From: Oceanicola sp.
Lineage (GTDB): Bacteria; Pseudomonadota; Alphaproteobacteria; Rhodobacterales; Rhodobacteraceae
NCBI GenBank assembly: GCA_022447275.1
Contig: JAKVBK010000010.1
Coordinates: forward strand, 23,436 to 87,435
DNA: 64,000 nt
Direction: 5' to 3'
The notes beneath the pieces are model-generated. The model was not told where the DNA came from, did not search any database, and saw only the letters and a list, made by a program, of their open reading frames with translations. Numbering within the stretch: the stretch's first letter is position 1; every line of letters starts with the position of its first letter. Below are positions 27,954 to 35,182 of this stretch, piece by piece. Position numbers and translations under genes: made by a program.

Positions 27954-29035
27954 TCCGTCTCGAACGCAGACCGCAGCCCTCCCGGCTTTGGGTTTGGTGC
28001 ACACCGCTGCTTGCAGTGGCTCTGACAATGCTGGCGGGTGGGCTGATGTTCGCAGCGCTCGGAAAAGATCCGATCGAAGCCATCCGCACGATTTTCTTTG
28101 ACCCGCTCTTCAACCCGCAATTTGCCTCCTATTCGCGACCACAGTTGCTTGTGAAGGCGGGCCCACTGATCCTGATCGCCATTGGCCTCGCCTTGGGCTT
28201 TCGGGCCGGGGTGTGGAATATCGGGGCCGAGGGCCAGTATATCATGGGGGCGATTTGTGGCGCCGCAGTCGCGCTTGCCCTCTATCCGCTGGACTCGCCG
28301 ATTGTGTTTCCGGCGATGGTGCTGGCCGGCCTGCTGGGGGGATTTGCATGGGCCATGATCCCGGGCGTGTTGCGCACCGCCTTCAACACCAATGAGATCC
28401 TCGTATCCTTGCTGCTGGTCTATGTGGCCGAGCAAATCCTCGCTGCAATGGCTCTGGGCCTGCTGCGCAATCCCGATGGCGGCGGCTTTCCCGGCTCGCG
28501 CAATCTGCAGCAATACCCCTCCGCGGCCAATCTGGAACTGATCGCGGGCACCGGGATGCACTGGGGCGTGGTGACGGCCTTCATCACCGTGATCCTCGCC
28601 TACATCGTGCTGACGCGGCATGTGCTCGGGTTCCACATCCGGGTGACCGGCTCTAGCCCGCGGGCGGCCCGGTTTGCCGGCGTGGTGCCGGCCCGGTTGA
28701 TCCTGATCTGCCTGGGTGTGTCGGGCGCGCTGGCTGGCATGGCGGGCCTCTACGAGGTGGCCGGGCCCGCTGGACAGATCACCATCGATTTCAACTCAGG
28801 CTACGGGTTTACGGCCATTATCGTGGCGTTCCTTGGACGCTTGCACCCGGTGGGCATTCTGCTGGCCGGGTTGCTGATGGCGCTGACCTATATCGGCGGA
28901 GAGCTTGCCCAGTTCATGCTGGGCCTGCCCGCGGCAGCCATCCAGCTGTTTCAGGGTATGTTGCTGTTCTTCCTGTTGGGCGTCGATGTGCTGTCCAATT
29001 ACCGCATTCGCATCGGCCGACCGGGGGTGGCATAA
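27950..29035 (+). CDS. ABC importer permease, first subunit (BmpA-linked type)
   Basis: 361-residue inner-membrane protein with about eight to ten hydrophobic segments and the branched-chain-type permease pattern GVWNIGAEGQYIMGAI, FNTNEILVSLLLVYVA and GFTAIIVAFLGRLHP. It overlaps the ATPase gene by 4 bases and ends on the first base of the next permease ATG (TAATG). It pairs with the second permease to form the channel. Confidence 0.9.
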   Translation: MIRLERRPQPSRLWVWCTPLLAVALTMLAGGLMFAALGKDPIEAIRTIFFDPLFNPQFASYSRPQLLVKAGPLILIAIGLALGFRAGVWNIGAEGQYIMGAICGAAVALALYPLDSPIVFPAMVLAGLLGGFAWAMIPGVLRTAFNTNEILVSLLLVYVAEQILAAMALGLLRNPDGGGFPGSRNLQQYPSAANLELIAGTGMHWGVVTAFITVILAYIVLTRHVLGFHIRVTGSSPRAARFAGVVPARLILICLGVSGALAGMAGLYEVAGPAGQITIDFNSGYGFTAIIVAFLGRLHPVGILLAGLLMALTYIGGELAQFMLGLPAAAIQLFQGMLLFFLLGVDVLSNYRIRIGRPGVA

Positions 29036-29967
29036 TGGATCTCTCAACGTTCAACTGGCTGCCCTTGCTGGCTGCGCTCATGGTCGCCTCGACCCCTATC
29101 CTGCTTGCGGGCATCGGAGAACTGGTGGTGGAAAAGGCTGGCGTGCTGAACCTCGGGGTTGAGGGGATGATGATCACCGGCGCGGTTTGCGGCTTTGCCA
29201 TGGCGATCGCCACCGAAAGCGCAGTGATCGGTTTTGTATCGGCTGCGGTGGGCGGCGCGGTGCTCTCACTGCTTTTTGGCGTGCTGACACAGGTGCTGCT
29301 GTCAAATCAGGTGGCCACAGGCCTTGCGCTCACTCTGTTCGGGCTCGGGCTGTCGGCCGTGCTGGGGCAAAACTATATCGGGGTGAAAGGCATCGAGATC
29401 AGTGCCGTCAATCTCGGGCCACTGGCCGATATCCCCTTTCTGGGGCCGGTGCTGTTCCAACATGATGGCATGGTTTACGTGTCCCTGCTGATGGTCGTGG
29501 CCGTGTGGTATTTTCTCAACCGCACCCGCGCGGGCCTTGTTCTGCGGGCCGTGGGCGAAAGCCATGACGCAGCCCATGCGCTGGGCTACAAGGTGGTGCG
29601 CATCCGCCTGGCCGCAATTGCCTTTGGCGGAGCCTGCGCGGGGCTTGGCGGCGCTTATCTCAGCCTCATACGCGTGCCCCAATGGACCGAAGGCATGACG
29701 GCGGGGGCGGGCTGGCTGGCCTTGGCACTTGTGGTCTTTGCCAGTTGGAAACCCGGCCGTGTTCTGATCGGTGCCTATCTTTTCGGCGGTCTGACCGTGC
29801 TACAGTTGAACCTGCAGGCAGCAGGCGTCAAAGTACCTGTCGAACTGTTGTCGATGTCGCCCTATGTCATCACCATACTTGTTCTGGTGCTGATTTCTTC
29901 GGGCCGCCGTGGCCGGCAAACGGCAGCACCCGCCTCACTCGGTCGTGCATTCCACGCGACCACTTAG
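29035..29967 (+). CDS. ABC importer permease, second subunit (BmpA-linked type)
   Basis: 310-residue inner-membrane protein with about eight hydrophobic helices. The blocks IGELVVEKAGVLNLGVEGMMITGAV and EGMTAGAGWLALALVVFASWKPGRV are characteristic of the shorter permease of BMP-type nucleoside importers. Its ATG uses the last base of the preceding stop. The binding-protein gene starts 63 bases downstream. Confidence 0.9.
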   Translation: MDLSTFNWLPLLAALMVASTPILLAGIGELVVEKAGVLNLGVEGMMITGAVCGFAMAIATESAVIGFVSAAVGGAVLSLLFGVLTQVLLSNQVATGLALTLFGLGLSAVLGQNYIGVKGIEISAVNLGPLADIPFLGPVLFQHDGMVYVSLLMVVAVWYFLNRTRAGLVLRAVGESHDAAHALGYKVVRIRLAAIAFGGACAGLGGAYLSLIRVPQWTEGMTAGAGWLALALVVFASWKPGRVLIGAYLFGGLTVLQLNLQAAGVKVPVELLSMSPYVITILVLVLISSGRRGRQTAAPASLGRAFHATT

Positions 29968-30029
29968 CATCACCCACGATCCGCGTGCGGGTCCAACAAC
30001 ACAACCCTTCCAGCAACGGAGATGACCCA

Positions 30030-31127
30030 ATGAAACTCAAAACCCTTCTGACCAGCACCGCGCTGGCCCTTGGCGTTGCCAATGCGGCCGCCGCGCAGGA
30101 TCCCACGCAGGCCTGCTTTGTCTATGTTGGCCCGATCGGGGATGGCGGCTGGACATACCAGCACCACCAGGGCGCTCTGGCCGTCAAGGAAGCCTATGGC
30201 GACAAGGTTGAAATCCAGTGGCAGGAGAACGTGCCGGAAGGGGCCGACTCCGAGCGTGTGATGACGCAGATGGCGCTGTCCGGGTGCGACATCGTCTTCG
30301 CCACCTCCTTCGGCTACATGGACCCGATCAATAACGTGGCTGCCAAGTTCCCGGACGTGAAGTTTGAGCACGCCACCGGCTACAAGCGCATGCACCCCAA
30401 TGTCACCACATACAACTCGCGCTTCTATGAGGGCCGCGCCGTGGTGGGCCACATTGCAGGCCGCATGACGGAAACCAACAAGATCGGCTACATTGCCTCC
30501 TTCCCGATCCCGGAAGTGGTGATGGGCATCAACAGCTATTATCACCACGCCGCCAAGGTGAACCCGGATGTGGAGCTGGTGGTGACGTGGGTCTACACGT
30601 GGTTTGACCCCGCCAAGGAAGCCGATGCCGCCCGCGCCATGCTGGATCAGGGCGTCGACGTGATCACGGCACATACCGACTCCACCGCGCCTTTGGCAGA
30701 AATCGCCAAGGAAGGCGGCAAGGCCATCGGCTTTGGTCAGGCCTCCGACATGGCGGCCTTCGCCTACAATGATGATGGGACCCCCGGTCCGCGCGTTGCC
30801 TCGATCATCGACGATTGGTCGCCCTACTACGTCAAGCGCGTCGGGCAACTGATGGATGGCAGCTATGAGCAAACCGACAGCTGGGGCGGCATGCCGGAAG
30901 GCGAAGTCGTGATCGGTGAAATGACCGACGCGATCCCGGCCGATGTGCAAGCCGAAGCACAAGGCATGATCGACGCAATCACGGCGGGCGAGTACCACCC
31001 CTTCACCGGTCCGATGTCGAACCAGGCCGGCGAGCAGTTCCTGGCCGAAGGTGAAACCATCGAAGACGGCCCACTGCTGGGCATGAACTTCTACATCGAA
31101 GGCATTACCGCGGAAATCCCGCAGTAA
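30030..31127 (+). CDS. BMP-family periplasmic substrate-binding protein
   Basis: 365 residues with a Sec signal (MKLKTLLTSTALALGVANAAAAQ), no lipobox Cys, so it is soluble in the periplasm, unlike the lipoprotein BMP proteins of Gram-positives and spirochaetes. The domain starts ACFVYVGPIGDGGWTYQHHQGA, the pattern of the BMP/PnrA family that binds purine nucleosides or related compounds. GGAG precedes the ATG. It is the last gene of the xdh/ABC set and is followed by a strong terminator. Confidence 0.92.
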   Translation: MKLKTLLTSTALALGVANAAAAQDPTQACFVYVGPIGDGGWTYQHHQGALAVKEAYGDKVEIQWQENVPEGADSERVMTQMALSGCDIVFATSFGYMDPINNVAAKFPDVKFEHATGYKRMHPNVTTYNSRFYEGRAVVGHIAGRMTETNKIGYIASFPIPEVVMGINSYYHHAAKVNPDVELVVTWVYTWFDPAKEADAARAMLDQGVDVITAHTDSTAPLAEIAKEGGKAIGFGQASDMAAFAYNDDGTPGPRVASIIDDWSPYYVKRVGQLMDGSYEQTDSWGGMPEGEVVIGEMTDAIPADVQAEAQGMIDAITAGEYHPFTGPMSNQAGEQFLAEGETIEDGPLLGMNFYIEGITAEIPQ

Positions 31128-31151
31128 ACCGCGATCCGGTTCCAAAACACG

Positions 31152-31182
31152 AAAAGCCCCGCGACACCGCGGGGCTTTTTTT
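31152..31182. terminator. Bidirectional rho-independent terminator
   Basis: Eight-base G+C stem GCCCCGCG / CGCGGGGC with ACAC loop, flanked by AAAA and a run of seven T. It ends the xdh/ABC transcript and, read on the other strand (TTTTCGTG), also the convergent VPLPA-CTERM gene. Confidence 0.9.
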
Positions 31183-31207
31183 ATCTGAGCGTATTTGTTG
31201 TGCTGGT

Positions 31208-32029
31208 TTACGCGCGTCGCCTGCGCAATATGGCCAAGGCCCCCATCCCGGCAATCACCAACGGAAGGCCAGCCGGAAGCGGCACGGTGCTCACCGCAGC
31301 ACTGACCTGCGGCAAGCTTTCATACCGCACGTTTGACACCTCGAGGCCTGTTTGGGAAAAGCCGTACAGGCCGAAAGACCCGGCCTGAAAGCTGGTCAGG
31401 CCCACCTCACCGGGTGTCACTTCCAGCGCAGCGATGTCCCCGATATGCAGGCGCACAACACTGGGAAGATATTCAAGCGTAAAGCCATAGGTTTGGTAAT
31501 CGACCCACCCCATGTTTCCCAACGTGTCGGCCCGTTTAATCTCCTCAACCACGCCGTCATGCTTCCACGCATCAGCCTGCACGGTGATTTGCCCGCTGTT
31601 GCCGATCTCGTAGATATCGCCAGTGACCCTTGAGATGGCCATGCCAAGCGTGGCGTTTGTTTGGTTATCTTGCTTCCAGTCGATGAGCAGATAATCGATA
31701 TCAGAATTGGCCTGCAGACCCTCGTTGGGGTAATAGATATCCCCGGCGGTGTATCCTATCACAAAGCCGATAAAGTCATCATCGTCGTCTGTATTGACTC
31801 TAAACGAGCCTGAGTAGCGGCTGAACAGATCGTTTTGCCCGGAGTGATAGACCGTGGGCGGGGAGTTCGAGGTCTGCCGAACGGTATTGCCCGCGTCGTG
31901 CACCGTCCAGTTTCCACCTTCGGCCACCCAGTCGGACATATTGAAGTTCACCGGCGCTGCCGACAGGGGGGCTGCACATGTGGCAAGGCCTATGGCAACA
32001 AGGCATGGACGCAGGCGCGCATATGTCAT
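31208..32029 (-). CDS. VPLPA-CTERM surface protein, thrombospondin-C-like domain
   Basis: 273 residues. It has a Sec signal (about 1-25, ending LSAAPVNF), a beta-rich domain with the acidic stretch VNTDDDDDFIGFVIGY resembling thrombospondin C-terminal calcium-binding folds, and a sorting tail of VPLPA, one hydrophobic helix and RRRRA. That tail is the VPLPA-CTERM signal, processed by a dedicated exosortase; none is encoded in this window. The ATG at 32029 has AGGAG upstream. The protein is expected at the cell surface, often with exopolysaccharide. The ligand is unknown. Confidence 0.82.
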   Translation of the reverse strand: MTYARLRPCLVAIGLATCAAPLSAAPVNFNMSDWVAEGGNWTVHDAGNTVRQTSNSPPTVYHSGQNDLFSRYSGSFRVNTDDDDDFIGFVIGYTAGDIYYPNEGLQANSDIDYLLIDWKQDNQTNATLGMAISRVTGDIYEIGNSGQITVQADAWKHDGVVEEIKRADTLGNMGWVDYQTYGFTLEYLPSVVRLHIGDIAALEVTPGEVGLTSFQAGSFGLYGFSQTGLEVSNVRYESLPQVSAAVSTVPLPAGLPLVIAGMGALAILRRRRA

Positions 32030-32234
32030 CGGGAGCTCCTGATCAGGACGGTTCCGCCACCAATCGGCAGCAGAACAGAGGTGTTCTTTCATCCAAGATG
32101 CCCTTTCCATTTGTCTTCAATTTGTATGGATCGTGGAGAGTCTGCGGCGAATTGAGGTCAGTTCATGGCACAGAGTGCCCCTCGTCGCCCTGCTTTTGCT
32201 TGCTGCCTAAGACAGGGCATGGCACCGATAGCCC

Positions 32235-33167
32235 ATGACACATATGACAACACTTTCCGGCGCAGGCGTGACGGGCTGCGCCTTTGGCACGATGCAGTTT
32301 GGCGGCACTGCCGATCTGGACGCTTCAGAGGGGATGTATGCCGCATGCAGGGCGGCGGGGATTGCCCATTTCGACACGGCACATGTCTACACGGAGGGCG
32401 CCTCAGAACGCATTTTGGGGCGCCTGATCGCGCCGGAACGGGATGCGATATTCGTCGCCACAAAGGCGGGCTACACCGGTGGTAGCGGTGCAGCCAACCT
32501 GCGTGCTTCCGTGGAGACCAGCCGCGACAGGTTGCAGACAGATGTGCTGGATATGCTGTATTTGCACCGATGGGATGATGACACGCCCCTAGAAGAAACC
32601 TTCGAAACATTGGCCGATCTGCAGCGCAAAGGGGCAATCCGGTATATCGGCGTGTCGAATTTTGCGGCTTGGCAGGTGATGAAAGCACAGGCTGTCGCGG
32701 CGGATTTGGGCACTCGGATCGACGCAATCCAGCCGATGTATTCACTGGTCAAGCGGCAGGTCGAAGTGGAAATCCTGCCCATGGCTAAGGATCAGGAAAT
32801 TGCCGTGTTTGCGTACTCGCCCCTTGGCGGCGGCTTGCTGACAGGAAAATACGCCATGGGCGGCACAGGCCGCCTGACCGATGACAGCCGCTATGCGGCG
32901 CGGTATGCACCCGCCGAAATGCACGCCGCCGCTGACGGGCTCATGGCCCTAGCCAGCGCTATGGGCACAAGCGCCGCCACGCTTGCAGTGGCTTGGGCCG
33001 CAGCCCACCCTGCCGTCACAGGCCCGATCCTGTCGGCACGCTCGACCGAGCAGTTGGGCGCCTCCCTGGATGCGCTGACATTCGACATGGAGCCCGGCCT
33101 GTACCGGGAGATCAGCCAGTTGTTCCCGGCGCCACCCCCAGCCACCGACCGTTTGGAAGAAGCATGA
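32235..33167 (+). CDS. Aldo/keto reductase
   Basis: 310-residue NAD(P)H-dependent (beta/alpha)8 oxidoreductase. Family residues are visible: the Asp and Tyr of FDTAHVYTEGASERILG, the Lys of FVATKAGY, the His of YLHRWDDDTP, and the cofactor segment LSARSTEQLG. The substrate is unknown. A second ATG three codons in is possible. Its stop overlaps the start of the following FAD oxidase gene (ATGA), so the two probably work or are at least made together. Confidence 0.9.
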   Translation: MTHMTTLSGAGVTGCAFGTMQFGGTADLDASEGMYAACRAAGIAHFDTAHVYTEGASERILGRLIAPERDAIFVATKAGYTGGSGAANLRASVETSRDRLQTDVLDMLYLHRWDDDTPLEETFETLADLQRKGAIRYIGVSNFAAWQVMKAQAVAADLGTRIDAIQPMYSLVKRQVEVEILPMAKDQEIAVFAYSPLGGGLLTGKYAMGGTGRLTDDSRYAARYAPAEMHAAADGLMALASAMGTSAATLAVAWAAAHPAVTGPILSARSTEQLGASLDALTFDMEPGLYREISQLFPAPPPATDRLEEA

Positions 33168-34237
33168 CCTCGGCTCTGATCATTGGCGGCGGCATCGCGG
33201 GGCTGACCGCTGCGGCCCATCTCAGCCCCCACATGGAGGTGTGCCTGCTCGAGGGGGAAAGCCAATTCGGCTATCACGCCTCGGGGCGGTCGGCGGCGAT
33301 GTTTCTGGAGAACTACGGAAATGATGTTGTCCGTGCCCTCAACAGCGCGTCTCGAGCCGGGCTGGAGGCCGCAGGCGTGCTCACGGCGCGCGCATTTCTG
33401 CTGTTGGCCGATGCTCAGAATGCAGAGGCGTTGCCCACAGAAGCTGCCAGCTTTGGCGCGCGCGAAATACCTGTCAGCGAAGCACAGGCCATGCTGCCGA
33501 TCCTCGATCCAAACACCGTTATGCGCGCGGCCCGGATGGAGGACGCCTATGATCTTGATACCCACGGGTTGATGGAGCATCTGCGCCACCGGGCGCTGGC
33601 TGCCGGTGCCACGCTTTTGACAAGCCAGGCTGTGCAGCACATCGCGCGCACACAGACGGGCTGGCGCGTGCAAACCGGCGCAGGCGCTGCCTATGAGGCC
33701 GATATCCTGGTCAACGCTGCCGGCGCCTGGGCAGACCCCGTGGCAGAGATGGCCGGCCTTGCCCCGCTGGGCATTCAACCCTACCGGCGCTCAATGGCCC
33801 GCCTCCCCGCACCGGGTGGGCATGACACGACAAACTGGCCCTTTGTCGATGGAGTGGGCGAAAGCTGGTACGCCAAGCCGGATGCGGGGGCGTGGCTTGT
33901 CTCGCCCTCAGAGGAAGACCCGGTGCCGCCACAAGATGCCTGGGCCGACGACATGGTGATCGCCGAAGGTCTTGACCGGTACGCACACTATATGACCGAG
34001 CCAGTGACACGCTTGCTGTCCACCTGGGCCGGGCTGCGCAGTTTCGCGCCGGACAGGGCCCTTGTGATCGGGCCTGATCGGGCTGAGCCCGCGTTCTACT
34101 GGTGTGCGGGTCAGGGTGGATACGGCTTTCAGACGGCCCTCGCCGCGGGCCAGCTTCTGGCCGATCACGTACTGGGCCGCAGCCCGGCGTTGCCGGCGCC
34201 TGTCGTGGCCGCGCTGCACCCGGCGCGCTTCGCCTGA
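33164..34237 (+). CDS. FAD-dependent oxidoreductase of the DAO family
   Basis: 357 residues. The FAD-binding loop is at the N-terminus (ALIIGGGIAGLTAAAHLSP), with SGRSAAMFLENYG after it and the C-terminal closing motif YWCAGQGGYGFQTALAAGQLLADHVLG. This is the D-amino acid/glycine oxidase fold; the substrate is probably an amine or amino acid but cannot be specified. It overlaps the aldo/keto reductase gene by 4 bases and ends 4 bases before a convergent gene. Confidence 0.88.
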   Translation: MTSALIIGGGIAGLTAAAHLSPHMEVCLLEGESQFGYHASGRSAAMFLENYGNDVVRALNSASRAGLEAAGVLTARAFLLLADAQNAEALPTEAASFGAREIPVSEAQAMLPILDPNTVMRAARMEDAYDLDTHGLMEHLRHRALAAGATLLTSQAVQHIARTQTGWRVQTGAGAAYEADILVNAAGAWADPVAEMAGLAPLGIQPYRRSMARLPAPGGHDTTNWPFVDGVGESWYAKPDAGAWLVSPSEEDPVPPQDAWADDMVIAEGLDRYAHYMTEPVTRLLSTWAGLRSFAPDRALVIGPDRAEPAFYWCAGQGGYGFQTALAAGQLLADHVLGRSPALPAPVVAALHPARFA

Positions 34238-34241
34238 TCCG

Positions 34242-34742
34242 CTACAAAAGGCCCATGCCGAAGGGCAGCTGCCATCGCCGTTGTGCGGGGCCGAGTGCTT
34301 GGGCGCATTCAGGTACGTCCGGCGCACCCAGCGTCGACATTTCGTTGACAAGCACCGCGCGCAAACAGCTGGGCACCGGTGGCCAATCATTGCCATCCCC
34401 AAATGCGCTCAAGCGGATGAACACGGTTTTGCGGGTATCAAAAGGGTATGGCGCAATCACCCGCACCAGCCAGGCATCCCCTTCGCAACTGTCACCACAG
34501 ACCTCCCCCAGCCCCTGCAGATAGCGGGCCTGGGTCCACTCGCGCACGGCTGCGACAGTTACAGTGCCCGTGCCCCCCGGGCCCGGCAGGCCGACCGCCT
34601 GAGACAAGACAGGCGCATGATCTCCGATCAGTGCAACGGGTTGATCCGCCGGCGGGGTGCCTGGCCCAGCGTTCAGGATCACCCAGAGCAGCCCAGCGGT
34701 GGCAACTGCCCCGATCCCCAAGGCTGCAAGCCCCTTGCGCAT
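34242..34742 (-). CDS. Small exported or membrane-anchored protein, unknown function
   Basis: 166 residues. A hydrophobic N-terminus (MRKGLAALGIGAVATAGLLWVIL) can act as a signal or anchor; the rest is polar, with Cys in CGDSCEGD, PSCLRA and PECAQA that could form disulfides in the periplasm. A strong ribosome site (AAGGAGAAGAGG) precedes the ATG, supporting real expression. No family recognised. It is convergent with the FAD oxidase gene. Confidence 0.7.
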   Translation of the reverse strand: MRKGLAALGIGAVATAGLLWVILNAGPGTPPADQPVALIGDHAPVLSQAVGLPGPGGTGTVTVAAVREWTQARYLQGLGEVCGDSCEGDAWLVRVIAPYPFDTRKTVFIRLSAFGDGNDWPPVPSCLRAVLVNEMSTLGAPDVPECAQALGPAQRRWQLPFGMGLL

Positions 34743-34914
34743 CCTCTTCTCCTTCTTGATCGCAACCCGTATCCGCTGCGCCTACCTAGCGCGCATCCCG
34801 CTCCGCTGCCAGTGGGCCCGACGTGATGTAACGCGGGCAGATTTGCAAAGGGATAAGCACATGAGCAGCGGCTCGATCTTGCTGGTGCCGGATCAAACGC
34901 CGAGGAAACTTCCC

Positions 34915-35182
34915 ATGAGAACGACATTTACCGCCGCCTGCATTTGCCTGCTCGCGTTCAGGCCGCTCCCCTGCCATCGCGGCCAGTGAAAACATGCTCG
35001 GGGGCATGCTCACGCTGCTCAAGAAATGCGTGCCTTCGCTCGCAGGCAAGTTGGGCGATGGCAGCCTGCCCCTTTTCTCTGTCCAGTGGAAGACGGGCCG
35101 CGTTACCCGTCGACGCGGATCACCGCATTTTTGGGATCATAGGGGCTGTCTTCTACGATCTCACAATCCCACAGGCGGTTGA
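34915..35182 (+). pseudogene. Possible frameshifted small secreted-protein gene
   Basis: From the ATG at 34915 (GAGGA upstream) the frame gives a signal-like MRTTFTAACICLLAF and then stops at 34989. The +1 frame continues through the same point with PAIAASENMLGGMLTLLKKC and stays open to 35182. Joined near 34957-34975, the two give a typical Sec signal with an AIA-A type cleavage site followed by a short mature protein. The end overlaps the 3' end of the convergent dehydrogenase gene. A real frameshift, a sequencing error or chance are all possible. Confidence 0.35.

Noticed and set aside
26768..28636. 622-codon frame opposite the ABC ATPase and permease genes
   Set aside because: Spans two real genes in antisense and has low-complexity Ser/Arg-rich translation, a common shadow in high-G+C DNA.
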